Notes: a model not told the origin generated them from the sequence alone. Counted from the stretch's first letter, positions 36,226 through 45,478 are shown. The stretch is DNA of 64,000 nucleotides from SMYC01 sp963578475 (GCA_963578475.1 CAUZCL010000009.1:70016-134015), one strand, 5' to 3'. A program made the numbers and translations.

Positions 36226-37098
36226 CTAGTTGCTCCGTTTCCTCTGACGCTCATACTCCTCGAGAAGCTCTCGCGACAACACCGGGTACACCTCGCCGAA
36301 GCGGTGTTCTTTCTTCCTCAAGAGCTCACGCTGATAGTTCTCCATCGAGATCTTCGCGCGCGCTTGACTGAGCACCTGCTCTAGGAGCTGCGGAGGAAAG
36401 AAGAGTACTCATGATTCGTCGGCCACAACGATGTCTCCTGGCAACACGGTCACATTGCCGATCCGCACGGGCACGCTCCACTCCGCGCCGAGCCACTCAG
36501 AGGTATCGATATCGAAGTACCGCGCGAACACGGGAAAATCCGCAAAGCTCGAATCTCCGAGCTCGGCGAGATCGCGACTTCCACCGTCCACGATAGCGCC
36601 ACGGATGCCCGAGAGCTTCATTCCCAGCGCTCCGACATCACCGAACATCTGGTCGCCTGACGCTCCTCCGAGCTCGACGACAACGACGTCTCCGGGTCTC
36701 CCCTCGTCCGCGGCACGTCCGTAAAAGCGTCGATCCCAGTCGCCCTCCTCGGCCAGCGCATCGAGCGCCTCGCGGATATCGGGACGCGGCGGCAAAAAAC
36801 GCATCGTGAGCGCGCGTCCGACGACACGCTCGCCTGGTTGCGTCGTACGAAGCTCAAGAACGTAGTTCGCCTTGTGGTCTCCGAGCGCGTCCCAAATCGC
36901 CTCGAGCTGGAGTGTCTTGAGCGCTTCTAGCTGGGCGTCGGTGACCTGGACGTCGCGCGAGCTCGCCAACATGTCCATGAGGGGCGAAGAGGTCGCGCTA
37001 TTCGCCCGAAATCCTTCCGGAGTCTCGACGTCTTGCGCAAAGGTAATGTTCGAAACGAAGACAAAAGCCGCGGAGACCAGCACTGTCCGTCTATTCAT
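36226..37098 (-). pseudogene. exported RraA-like protein with in-frame TGA
   Basis: ATG 37098 has GGAGGG upstream. Signal peptide MNRRTVLVSAAFVFVSNITF-AQ, then an RraA/demethylmenaquinone-methyltransferase-like fold: GDVVVVELGGASGDQMFGDV, GIRGAIVDGGSRDLAEL, GNVTVLPGDIVVADE. TGA at 36409-36411 follows, where the family has Gly (ADe.GV). The frame then continues correctly as VLFFPPQLLEQVLSQARAKI to TAG at 36226. A Gly codon GGA changed to TGA explains it. Cytosolic relatives inhibit RNase E or act as aldolases; this one is exported. 30 nt downstream of the TolB-PHP gene, same operon. Confidence 0.75.
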
Positions 37099-37127
37099 TT
37101 GAAACCCTCCATGAAACAAGTAGGCGA

Positions 37128-39551
37128 TTAACGACGCAGGATACGCTGATACACGGCCCGAGCGCGATCGATTCCGTCACGATAAGCTTCTTTTTGGGCC
37201 GCCGTGTGCCACCTGTCTCTCGCCTCTACCCGCCGCCAGAGCGCCTCGACGGATTCGAGAAGAAAGCGGGCATCCGCAACCGACGTAAAAGTCACGCCGT
37301 CCCGAACAATATGCACGGCCGAGGTCTGCGCGAACGCGTAGCTATCACCGACGAAACGACTCTGCAGTCCGACCGCACGGGCCGCAACCCAGCCGCTTCC
37401 GGGGATGTCGACCGACGCTTCGAGCTCCCATCGAGGACCGTCGCCGCTCGGCTGCCACGAATGCGCGACTTCCCCGTTGACGATCACGTCGACGCGCTCG
37501 ATAGGTGAAATCGACGCAAGCTCTATCTCGACGTGAAACGATTTCGCGTCTCCCGCTCCCACAACTATCTCGTCACCCGGCTGCTTCCCGTCGACGGTCA
37601 GGAAGAGAAGCGGTCCGCTCGTCCCAAACGTACGGCCAGCCGCCACCGCGTCGAGCCAGGACACGAACGTGAGCGGTCCCTCGACCTGCGCGTAGGTTCG
37701 CGCTGTCCCGCCCGAAGGGTCGTACCAGACGTCGGAGAAGTTGTCGGTGCCGCCGGTGGCCGCCAGACGAAAGCCGCAATTGAGAAACTTGTAATAAACA
37801 CTCGTGGAGTCTTCTTCTAGAGACGCGATCGAGACTACGTCGTAGAAATCTCCCTTGCCGAGAGCTACGTGAACGGGGATGTCCGCGGTCGCCGCATCTT
37901 CCGGGGTCTCAACACGCTGATTGTACGGATGAACGAAGCCCGCAATGCCTGATTGCGCGTGCACGCCGTCGATGTGTCGAATCTTGAGAACGTCGGGTGC
38001 ATAGGGTGTGTTCGCCGCGCCGCCGAGCAGAGGCATAATGAACGCGTTTACGCCGATGAGCGCGACATGCCCGAAGGAGCCGCGAAATTCCTGCGAGTAG
38101 CGCAAAATGTAATCGTCGCTCGATAGGCGATAAGGATCGCCGGTAAGGTCGCTCCATCGCCCCATGAGCTTCGTGCCATCCATGTGGATGAGCGCGTTCG
38201 TAACGTGCAAGTCATCGGCAACGACTTGATGGAAGAAACCTTCCTGCGTCAGCCCGAACCGCCCTTCGTGAAGATCGTGCGTGTGCATGTCTCCGGAGAA
38301 CCAGCCGTCGCTGGGCGCGTCGATAATCCGCGTGAGCTGAAGCTCGACTTCGACGACGCCGCCCTCGGGCACGTCAACGCTCGCCCGCGCCGGAAGATAT
38401 TCGAAGCCCCGCATCGCTTCGACGACCGTGCTCCCTGCCGGCACCTCCACATCGAAAGAGCCGCTCGAGTGCTGAAAGTGCGTCCTCGTCGCCGGCACCA
38501 TCCGATGAAAACCGCCATCTTCCGTATAGCCGCGCCCGTCGCTTCCAACGACCATGAGCCGCGCGGGAACGACGTCGCCGTGGGGGCCGCGCACGACACC
38601 ACGCGCGCGTCCGGTTGCAAAGCGGGGCTTACGCGAATCAATACGGACAGCTTTCCAAGCACCTCTAGCCCCGCCCGCGGCAGACAGCGTATAGAGCGTC
38701 GTCGGCCCGCGGTGGTTGGACACGAAGGCGATCATGGAGCCATCCGGGCTCACAGCCGGGTCGAATTCGTCGAGCGCATCCTCGGTGAGGCGCACACGAT
38801 TGCCGCCCGTCGCCGGAACGACAGCGATATCGTTCGAGCCCGCCGCATCGGTGGAATAGGTCAGCGAGCTTCCGTCGGGTGACCATTCAGGCTTGGCTCG
38901 ATAGCTCGTCTCTTCGTAGTGCACCAGCATCGGCTCGCCCGAAGGCAGCGGCAGGACCCATATGCCGCCCGACCCGCTTCGTCCAGAGACGGGCGACACA
39001 TAGGCGAGCTTCGTTCCATCGGGTGAGACAGCCGGCTGAAAGTCGTTGCGACGCGTCGCTACGACCACGGTCTGGGTGCGGGTCTCGAGATCCAGCCGAT
39101 AGATGTCCAGGTTGCCGCTCCGGCGGCTCGCGAAATACAAGCTCTCGCCGTCCGGACTCCAGCTAGGCTCGATGTCGACTTCGGGATCGTCGGTAAGACG
39201 CTCGACAATGCCACCTGCCGCATCGACGATACCGATGTCCAGATTTCCGTCGACGTCCATCGTGAGCGCGACCTGCGTTCCGTCCGGGCTGAAGCGCGGC
39301 TCCGAATGATACGCGGGCCCTTGTGTCAGAGCGACCGCGTCCCCGCCTTCGACGGGCACTTTCCAGATGTCTCCGCGCATCGCGAAGACGAGGAACTGGC
39401 CGTCGGGGCTAAACGCCGGGTCGAGCGGACCCGTCGAAATCGCTGGCAAGAGATGAAACTCGACGCGGGTCTGGGCTGCGAGCATGCTGCTCGCAGACAC
39501 GGCGAGCGCAACAACACAAGCCGTGCGAGCCCACAAGAAGTTGCGGATCAT
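37128..39551 (-). CDS. exported TolB-like propeller fused to a PHP/CehA-type metallohydrolase domain
   Basis: 807 aa with signal peptide (VVALAVSASSMLAAQ). Residues ~40-300 are PD40 blades (PAFSPDGQFLVFAM, PSWSPDGESLYFASRRSGN, PAVSPDGSMIAFVSNHRG). Residues ~390-700 hold a PHP-type hydrolase: DGWFSGDMHTHDLHEGRFG gives the first metal-binding His residues, FVHPYNQR and AATGGTDNF later ones. Proteins with this layout are probably periplasmic phosphoesterases or amidohydrolases; substrate unknown. ATG 39551 with CAGGAGCG upstream. First gene of an operon with the RraA-like protein. Confidence 0.8.
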   Translation of the reverse strand: MIRNFLWARTACVVALAVSASSMLAAQTRVEFHLLPAISTGPLDPAFSPDGQFLVFAMRGDIWKVPVEGGDAVALTQGPAYHSEPRFSPDGTQVALTMDVDGNLDIGIVDAAGGIVERLTDDPEVDIEPSWSPDGESLYFASRRSGNLDIYRLDLETRTQTVVVATRRNDFQPAVSPDGTKLAYVSPVSGRSGSGGIWVLPLPSGEPMLVHYEETSYRAKPEWSPDGSSLTYSTDAAGSNDIAVVPATGGNRVRLTEDALDEFDPAVSPDGSMIAFVSNHRGPTTLYTLSAAGGARGAWKAVRIDSRKPRFATGRARGVVRGPHGDVVPARLMVVGSDGRGYTEDGGFHRMVPATRTHFQHSSGSFDVEVPAGSTVVEAMRGFEYLPARASVDVPEGGVVEVELQLTRIIDAPSDGWFSGDMHTHDLHEGRFGLTQEGFFHQVVADDLHVTNALIHMDGTKLMGRWSDLTGDPYRLSSDDYILRYSQEFRGSFGHVALIGVNAFIMPLLGGAANTPYAPDVLKIRHIDGVHAQSGIAGFVHPYNQRVETPEDAATADIPVHVALGKGDFYDVVSIASLEEDSTSVYYKFLNCGFRLAATGGTDNFSDVWYDPSGGTARTYAQVEGPLTFVSWLDAVAAGRTFGTSGPLLFLTVDGKQPGDEIVVGAGDAKSFHVEIELASISPIERVDVIVNGEVAHSWQPSGDGPRWELEASVDIPGSGWVAARAVGLQSRFVGDSYAFAQTSAVHIVRDGVTFTSVADARFLLESVEALWRRVEARDRWHTAAQKEAYRDGIDRARAVYQRILRR

Positions 39552-39662
39552 CAGTCGCTCCTGTTCTCGAGCTTCTGCCGACCTGCGGCAGAAAACGCCC
39601 TATTCTGGCACGGGGGGGCACTTATTTGCGCCTTTCCCCATGTTGCCGGTGTATAAAGGGCC

Positions 39663-39830
39663 CCGGAGGTTTCACTCGACGGTGTCGAGGAGCCGACGGA
39701 GCTCTACGATTTGCTAGACAACCCGGCCGAAAGCATCGACGTCGCCTCCGAACATCCCGACATCGTGCGCGAGATGCTTCTTCTCTTCTCGAGCGCGCGC
39801 GTCGAATCTGAGCTTTTCCCGTTGAGTTAG
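39663..39830 (+). pseudogene. sulfatase C-terminal fragment
   Basis: 55 codons ending at TAG 39828-39830: EPTELYDLLDNPAESIDVAS then EHPDIVREMLLLFSSARVES, the standard tail of secreted sulfatases (ELYDL..DP.E..N.A..HP). The catalytic part is absent; antisense propeller promoter sequence lies directly upstream. Confidence 0.6.
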
Positions 39831-39916
39831 CACTGGTGCTTGAACACCCACCGCCAGCGGGCAGCTAGTCTAGTTATTCTATTCTTGGGGATCGGATGGA
39901 AACGGCCGGTGAGAAG

Positions 39917-40285
39917 TTAGAACCCTCTTTTCCTGCCCCGAATGTTCCGGCGGCTGCCTTTCGGCTTACCACCGCCCCCGCGCGGTCCGTGAGGCGCCGA
40001 CGGGCCGCCGCCATCGGAAAATCCGGGCGGACGACGCTGTCTTTCCTCAGCCGCGCTGACACGAAGATTCCTTCCGGAGAGCTCGTAGCCGTCGTAACGC
40101 TCGATGGCTTGTTCAGCGGAGTTTTGCTCCGTGAACTCGACGAATGCGAAGCCTCGGGGGCGACCTGTAATTCGGTCGGTGGGAACGAAGATCTCTACGA
40201 TCTCGCCAATTTCGGAGAATATCGTCTCGAGCTCGCCCCTCGTTATGTCATAACTCATATTTCCAACGAACACTTTGCTAGTAAT
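39917..40285 (-). CDS. RRM-type RNA-binding protein, probable ATT start
   Basis: RNP2 (KVFVGNMSYD) and RNP1 (GRPRGFAFVEF) of a single RRM, followed by a Gly/Arg/Pro-rich tail (PRGGGGKPKGSRRNIRGRKR), as in bacterial cold-induced RNA chaperones. No ATG fits. A strong AGGAGG lies 6 nt before ATT at 40285 (reading M/I-TSKVFVG, the usual N-terminus), whereas GTG at 40273 is 18 nt away. So either initiation is at ATT or an ATG has become ATT by one base change. Cytosolic; binds RNA. Confidence 0.8.
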   Translation of the reverse strand: MTSKVFVGNMSYDITRGELETIFSEIGEIVEIFVPTDRITGRPRGFAFVEFTEQNSAEQAIERYDGYELSGRNLRVSAAEERQRRPPGFSDGGGPSAPHGPRGGGGKPKGSRRNIRGRKRGF

Positions 40286-40326
40286 GATGAACCTCCTAAT
40301 TCACTTATTGTACACACTTTCTCGAA

Positions 40327-40935
40327 TCAACGTAGCAAGGCGTCCCGAGCAAGCGCCCCGTCCGGAAGCCGCAGCTCGATGAGACCCGTGGCCGCCGCCG
40401 TCGACGTATTTGCGAGGCGAAGCTCGGTGGCGAATCCCGCGTCGTTTACAACGTAAGCGAAGTTTGCACCTGTAGTTAGCGCTGGTAGCTCGACACCGAT
40501 CGCCTCGCCACGCAGATTCACCGTGGTCTGGCGGGCCGTCACGCTCACGGCAACGTCGCTCTCGATTTCCAGAATTCCACGCACTCCGTCTCCAAAACCT
40601 TCACCGATGCTCACGCTCAGCTGTTGGCCGGGCATGACGGTTCGCTCGAAGCTTCGCTCTTCGACACCAATGCGGATATGGGCCGCGCTCAGACTGCGTT
40701 CGTAACGTGCACACTCGTGTCGATATCACCGTGACGGATGAGTGTTTTCTCCGCGTTCACCGCAAAGCGCACGGTGCGGCCGAGGCTAGCTGAAACGACA
40801 CTTTCGCTCGTCCACATATCGCCGGCGCGGTGGCGGACGAGCGCGGCCACCATGGGCGCGTCGTTGCCCTCCGCGTGCACGACCGCATAACCGGACTCGG
40901 CAAGCCGATACGCCTTCGCGACGGAAACGGTCGAC
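40327..40935 (-). pseudogene. extracellular beta-sandwich protein, C-terminal part, frameshifted
   Basis: Reads YRLAESGYAVVHAEGNDAP, GRTVRFAVNAEKTLIRHGDI, then after a shift near 40690 SAAHIRIGVEERSFERTV and GILEIESDVAVSVTARQTTV to a stop at 40327. The repeat style (filler-free beta domains with ELRLANTS) is that of large secreted acidobacterial proteins. The 5' side merges abruptly with a kinase at ~40935. Confidence 0.45.
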
Positions 40936-41492
40936 GGCCTCCGGTTCGAGCCCCACGCTCGCCTGAAGAATTTTCACTGCAACTTCGTTCTCAAGATCGA
41001 TATGTCTTGCTTTGTAGACGGTGCCGAAGGCGCCCGCACCGAGTCGCTCCTGGAGAACGTATCTCCCGGCGATAGTTGTGCCCGGCCCCGCATCCGCGTC
41101 GGTCCCCTCCGCTTGCGCCGCATTTTTCTGACGAAGCTGGGGCTCGACGCGCGCCAAGGCCATGGGGAATTTGATCGGCTTGGTGACGCAGTCGTTGGCG
41201 CCGCATTCGAGAGCTTCCACAACGCTTTCGGGGCTGTCATTGGCCGTACCTCATTCTTCTCGACATCATGATGCCGGGGATGAGTGGTATCGAGGTGCTC
41301 CGAGAGTTGCGTGTGAAATACTCGACACGTGACCTACCGGTCATCATGTGTCGAACTGCCCCGCTTCGACCATCGCCAACGCATCCGGCCCGTTCTCGGC
41401 GGTCTCGACGTCATAACCTTGCGGATCAGACGCTGGGACAACATGTCCCGGTTGCCTTCGTTGTCATCGACAACGAGCAGTTGCGACTTCAT
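40936..41492 (-). pseudogene. response regulator-Ser/Thr kinase hybrid, with internal inversion and truncation
   Basis: ATG 41492 gives the receiver start MKSQLLVVDDNEGNRDMLSQ (acidic pocket DD). A frameshift near 41442 (one missing G in AAGG(G)T) leads to YDVETAENGPDALAMVEAGQ. The middle of the receiver, with the phospho-acceptor Asp (LILLDIMMPGMSG), is on the plus strand at 41250-41349. Minus-strand reading resumes with NDSPESVVEALECGANDCVT-KPI, a linker, and a kinase N-lobe (GRYVLQERLGAGAFGTVYKA, VAVKIL), ending at FRREG near 40936 where another gene begins. Confidence 0.75.
41250..41349 (+). other. inverted 100-bp segment inside the response-regulator gene
   Basis: Plus-strand reading LILLDIMMPGMSGIEVLREL then RVKYSTRDLPVIMC. 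If these 100 bp are turned round, the minus strand reads without a break ...AGQFD-LILLDIMMPG...LPVIM-CTANDSPESV..., a normal receiver domain. Imperfect inverted repeats of ~18 bp lie near the ends (TCGACATCATGATGCCGG at 41260; CCGGTCATCATGTGTCGA ending 41354). Confidence 0.8.
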
Positions 41493-41785
41493 GTGATTCG
41501 GCTCTCCGAGCTCCCGTCGAAGAAGCGGCGAAATCGCCCCTCTGAACAAACGTTTACTTAATTTTGCCTATACAGTTATTAGACGGGAGCAGCCGCCGGC
41601 TTGTCAAGACACCGCGGCGCGTTCGGGCCTCTTCGCGAGCACTTCAGATAGGATAGTCACAGATTTTTCACAACCCTCGTCGCAGGCGCCGAAGCCAAGA
41701 CGAAAATGGGCTGGAAAGCCGAAGCAATCCCCCGGCGCGAGCCCGTGTTGCAATTGTGCCAGGGAGCCGTCAGGATGCCGACATT

Positions 41786-43381
41786 ATGAGATCGTTTGTA
41801 CGGAGTCTTTCAGTGTCCTTGCTCGTCTTTCAGGCCCTCGCCACGCTCGGATCGGCCGAGACCTTCGAGCTGACCACCGCCAGCATCGCCGAGATCAACG
41901 CCGCGTTCGAAGCCGGCACGCTCACCTCGGAAAAGCTCGTCGAGCTTTGCCTCGCCCGTATCGCGGCCTATGACGCGAAGGGCCCAAAGCTCAACGCCGT
42001 CATAGCACTCCACCCCGGAGCCCTCGCCACCGCGCGGGCTCTCGACGAGGAGCGGCGAACGAGCGGCCCGCGCTCCCCCCTCCACGGCATCCCCGTCGTT
42101 TTGAAGGACAACTACGACACCTTCGACCTTCCCACAACGGCAGGATCCTTCATGCTCCAAGACTCGATCCCTCCAGACGACGCTTTCGTGGTCAAGAAGC
42201 TACGCGACGCCGGCGCCATCATCCTCGCCAAGCTCAACATGAGCGAGTTCGCCTCCGGCGCCACGATGAGCTCCCTGATCGGACCGATGCTGAACCCGCA
42301 CAACCTCGCCCGCTCACCCTCCGGCTCGTCCGGTGGAACCGGCGTGGCCATCGCCGCCGCCTATGCACCGCTAGGACTCGGAACCGACACCGGCGGCTCG
42401 GTCCGCGGCCCCTCCGCGGCGAACGGCATCGTCGGGCTCAAGACGACCCACGGCCTCGTCAGCCGCGACGGCATCGTTCCCTTGGGGCTGAGCTTCGATA
42501 CCGCCGGCCCCATGGCCAAAAACGTCTACGATGTTGCCGTGGCGCTCGGCATCATGGCCGGCCTCGACCCAGCCGACGACTCGACCCGCAAGGGCGAAGG
42601 CAAGCGTGAGACCGACTACACCCAATACCTCGACGCCGAAGCTTTGAATGGCGCCCGCATCGGCATCGCCCGCGACTTCATGGAACAAGACCCTGACGTC
42701 GATTGGGTCATCGAAACCTCGCTCGAAGCCATGCGCGACGCGGGTGCTGAGATCGTCGACGTGGAGTTCCCGAAGTGGCTGCTCGAATCGAGAGGCGACC
42801 TCTACTGGGCGATCCGCCGGCGAGAGTTCCGCGCCGACATCCCGACCTACCTCGCAACCCTCGGCGAGGGCTACCCGAAAAACGTCGCCGATCTCGTAAG
42901 ACGCTCGATGACGCTGACCGCCCCCACGAGCGAAGGATTCGTCCCCAATCCAGCCCGGTGGAGCCTCTTCAAGAAAGAGGAGGAAAGCGGTACGCTCGAA
43001 GACTACGAATACCTCGCCGTACGCGACCATGGGTTGGCGTTGATTCGAGCCGTCGTCGAGGGGATGATGCGCGAAGAGCAGCTCGACGCCATCGTGTATC
43101 CCACGGCACCGCGCCGTCCGCCCCGCTCGGATGCGGACCCGGACCCGCTGGCCGACCTGTTCGCCTCGGCCACGAACATCGCGAACCTCACCGGCTTTCC
43201 CGACCTCATCGTACCCGCCGGCTTCACCGGCCACGGGCTTCCCGTGACCCTCTCGTTCCTGGGCGTAGCGTTCAGCGAGCCGCGCATCTTAGCGCTCGGA
43301 TACGCTTTCGAGCAGAAGACCCGAGCCCGCCGCCTTCCGGTCCACACGCCCGCGCTGGCTGGCGAGAAGGTGGAGTACTGA
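41786..43381 (+). CDS. exported amidase (amidase signature family)
   Basis: 531 aa from ATG 41786; signal peptide SLSVSLLVFQALATLGSAE. Catalytic triad of the family: Lys in IPVVLKDNYDT, cis-Ser in SPSGSSGGTGVAIAAAYAP, nucleophilic Ser in GTDTGGSVRGPSA. It hydrolyses an amide bond to acid and ammonia, probably outside the cytoplasm given the leader; substrate unknown. The length and C-terminus (NLTGFPDLIVPAGF, GLPVTLSFLG) are complete. No operon partner is evident. Confidence 0.88.
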   Translation: MRSFVRSLSVSLLVFQALATLGSAETFELTTASIAEINAAFEAGTLTSEKLVELCLARIAAYDAKGPKLNAVIALHPGALATARALDEERRTSGPRSPLHGIPVVLKDNYDTFDLPTTAGSFMLQDSIPPDDAFVVKKLRDAGAIILAKLNMSEFASGATMSSLIGPMLNPHNLARSPSGSSGGTGVAIAAAYAPLGLGTDTGGSVRGPSAANGIVGLKTTHGLVSRDGIVPLGLSFDTAGPMAKNVYDVAVALGIMAGLDPADDSTRKGEGKRETDYTQYLDAEALNGARIGIARDFMEQDPDVDWVIETSLEAMRDAGAEIVDVEFPKWLLESRGDLYWAIRRREFRADIPTYLATLGEGYPKNVADLVRRSMTLTAPTSEGFVPNPARWSLFKKEEESGTLEDYEYLAVRDHGLALIRAVVEGMMREEQLDAIVYPTAPRRPPRSDADPDPLADLFASATNIANLTGFPDLIVPAGFTGHGLPVTLSFLGVAFSEPRILALGYAFEQKTRARRLPVHTPALAGEKVEY

Positions 43382-43435
43382 TCGCTGTTTGGCGCCGGCC
43401 CTTATTTGGTGCCATAGAACCACGGAGGTCCAGAT

Positions 43436-43723
43436 ATGAAGCTCGAGGAAGATATCAAGCCGGTCACGTATCTGAGGAACAATGCCTCGAAGCTCATTCG
43501 CTCAGTTTCGTTGCGAGGCCGCACGGTGACGATCACGCAAAACGGCGAAGCGAAAGCAGTTCTGATGGACGTGGCAACCTACGACCGCTTCAAGCAGGCG
43601 GTAATCTTGATGAAGCTCATAGCGAAGGGAGAGGCGGACGTCACAGCGAAGCGGACCCGCTCCGAGAAGGAAGCCTTCGCGCGCGCCGAACGAGCCATCA
43701 AGCGTGCTTCACAGGATGGCTAG
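43436..43723 (+). CDS. Phd/YefM-type antitoxin
   Basis: 95 aa, GGAGGTCCAGAT before the ATG. KPVTYLRNNASKLIRSVSLR and TQNGEAKAVLMDVATYDRF are the family core; the basic, Ala-rich C-terminus (FARAERAIKRASQDG) contacts the toxin. Its stop overlaps a possible ParE/RelE start (ATGGCTAG), but that toxin is only a stub, so this antitoxin appears orphaned. Confidence 0.82.
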   Translation: MKLEEDIKPVTYLRNNASKLIRSVSLRGRTVTITQNGEAKAVLMDVATYDRFKQAVILMKLIAKGEADVTAKRTRSEKEAFARAERAIKRASQDG

Positions 43724-43760
43724 TCGGTTCTACCAAGTCATCCGGACCCTTGATGCAGCG
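43716..43760 (+). pseudogene. ParE/RelE toxin N-terminal stub
   Basis: ATG overlapping the antitoxin stop reads MASRFYQVIRTLDAAP, similar to the first strand of ParE-type toxins. The frame loses family resemblance after ~10-15 codons and no C-terminal toxin sequence follows before the next gene. Confidence 0.3.
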
Positions 43761-43923
43761 CCTTCTCCGCTGAGCTTTCTCACCCCGCCGCTGAGTAGTC
43801 ACGCCGGAGGGCGCGCCCAACTTGGTCCAGACCAAGTTCCTCTCGAAATCTGGCAACTAACCTACGCAAAAGGCCTGTATCGGCGTGCTCGCGGCTCGAA
43901 CCCGCATCTGCTAGCCTGGACTC

Positions 43924-44721
43924 ATGCACGTGGTAGCGGTGATGCGATGGGGCCCACCACTCGAGGACGAGCTTCCCGAGCTGGCGGCGCGGATCGGCGT
44001 GGTGGCTTACGATCTGCGCCTGCGGCTCGCCGGTGGGTTGCCGGCTTTTTTCGCACGGGTGAAGGACGGGACCGAGGCCGCGGTGCTCGTCGAGTTTCTC
44101 CGGGCACGCGGGCACGGCGCGGTCGCCTGTGATGCTGCCGCGGTCCCAGACCCAGAAGATCAGCTCGTGCCCGTCGACTTCGAGCTGTCGGCGACGGCGC
44201 TTCGCGGCGTCTGCACACGAGGTCGTCGCTTCGAGCTTCCCGTTGCCACGATCTCGGCGCTCCTGCACGTCGCGTGCGTTACCGGCGCGGAACAAACGGT
44301 GACGACGAAGGAGAAAAAATTATCGCTCGGGCGGGCCGTGGCCACGGGAGGGATGATGATGCGCAAGAAAGTCGACCGAGTCACCAAGACCGCGACCGAG
44401 GATCAGGAGCGGATGATTTACATGTTCTACGGCTCAGACACAGCACCTTGTGTCTGGAAGGAGCTGACGTTGCGCTGGGAGGGCCTGGGCAACGAGCGCC
44501 AGTTGACCACGACGGAGAATTTCAGAACGCTCGCGGCGAAGCTGCGAACGCTGGCTCCCGAAGCTTTCCACGACGAACGCCTGTTGAAGAACAAGCGACG
44601 AGCGGACATCTCGATGTTCGCCGGCAGGGGAAAGGAACGCCGCCTTCAAACCACAAACGCCGGGGAAAACGATCTCGCGGCTTTTCTGCTCGTCCGAGGC
44701 CACGTCGAAGGGCAACTCTAA
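43924..44721 (+). CDS. conserved-looking protein of unknown function
   Basis: 265 aa, cytosolic. The N-terminal ~85 residues (YDLRLRLAGGLPAFFARVKD, VEFLRARGHGAVACDAAAVP) have a compact alpha/beta pattern. The middle contains KKLSLGRAVATGGMMMRKKV and the C-terminal part LRTLAPEAFHDERLLKNKRR. I do not recognise the family. Transcribed towards the kinase whose promoter starts 32 nt after its stop. GC and codon use match the neighbours. Confidence 0.7.
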   Translation: MHVVAVMRWGPPLEDELPELAARIGVVAYDLRLRLAGGLPAFFARVKDGTEAAVLVEFLRARGHGAVACDAAAVPDPEDQLVPVDFELSATALRGVCTRGRRFELPVATISALLHVACVTGAEQTVTTKEKKLSLGRAVATGGMMMRKKVDRVTKTATEDQERMIYMFYGSDTAPCVWKELTLRWEGLGNERQLTTTENFRTLAAKLRTLAPEAFHDERLLKNKRRADISMFAGRGKERRLQTTNAGENDLAAFLLVRGHVEGQL

Positions 44722-44753
44722 GCTCTTGGACAAGGCGAACCTGCAGTACCCAA

Positions 44754-44782
44754 TTGCCTTTGGCCCCGCGGGGCCCTAACAT
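44754..44782 (+). promoter_or_regulatory. kinase promoter, leaderless type
   Basis: TTGCCT, exactly 17 nt, TAACAT; ATG of the kinase 10 nt after the -10 box. The spacer holds a perfect 14-bp palindrome GGCCCCGCGGGGCC (44762-44775), a possible operator. Same layout as 46590, 47548 and 49415. Confidence 0.55.
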
Positions 44783-44792
44783 AGTCGACGCG

Positions 44793-45478
44793 ATGTCACT
44801 CGCAAGCGGTCACAAGCTCAGACACTACGAGATCCTCGAGCTCATAGGCAAAGGCGGGATGGGCGAGGTCTATCGGGCAAAGGACACCAAGCTTGGGCGG
44901 GACGTAGCCATCAAGGTTTTTCCCTAAGGGCTCGCTCAGAACAAAGAGCGCCTCGCCCGATTCAACCGAGAGACGAAGGTCCTCGCGTCGCTGAACCATC
45001 CTGGGATTGCTTCGATCTACGGGCTCGAGGAGTCTGAGGGCACGCACTACCTGATCCTCGAGCTGGTGCCGGGGGAGACGTTGGCAGCACGGCTTGCCCG
45101 TGGACCCATCCCCGTTGAAGAGGCTCGCCGGATCGCCGTCCAGGTCGCTGAGGCGCTCGAGGAAGCCAACGAACGAGGGATTGTTCACCGCGATCTCAAG
45201 CCCGCGAACATCATCCTCACGCCGGACGACAAGGTGAAGGTGCTGGACTTCGGCCTCGCGAAGGCGTTCGCCGAGGAGACACCGGAAGCCGATAGTTCGA
45301 TGTCACCTACACTCACCCGGGATGCAACGCGCGTCGGGGTGATTCTCGGCACGGCGGCGTACATGAGCCCGGAGCAGGCGAAAGGCAAGCAGGTAGACAA
45401 GAGAACCGACATCTGGGCCTTCGGCGCCGTGCTCTACGAGATGCTCACCGGTACCAAGGCGTTTCCTGGCGATGATGT
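44793..45478 (+). pseudogene. Ser/Thr protein kinase, in-frame stop and 3' truncation
   Basis: MSLASGHKLRHYEILELIGK then GGMGEVYRAKD, VAIKVFP, TAA (44925-44927) where the family has Glu (KVLPEGLA), then in the same frame GLAQNKERLARFNRETKVLA. Catalytic loop GIVHRDLKPANIIL, DFGLAKAF, GTAAYMSPEQAKGKQVDKRT and WAFGAVLYEMLTGTKAFPGD are all intact. The frame is lost at ~45478 where antisense ATPase sequence begins, so the C-lobe end, transmembrane helix and propeller are missing. A GAA to TAA change explains the stop. Confidence 0.8.

Noticed and set aside
43760..43923. tRNA-like stretch (tcgaacccgc near 43895)
   Set aside because: Resembles a T-loop by chance; no matching acceptor or anticodon stems could be paired.
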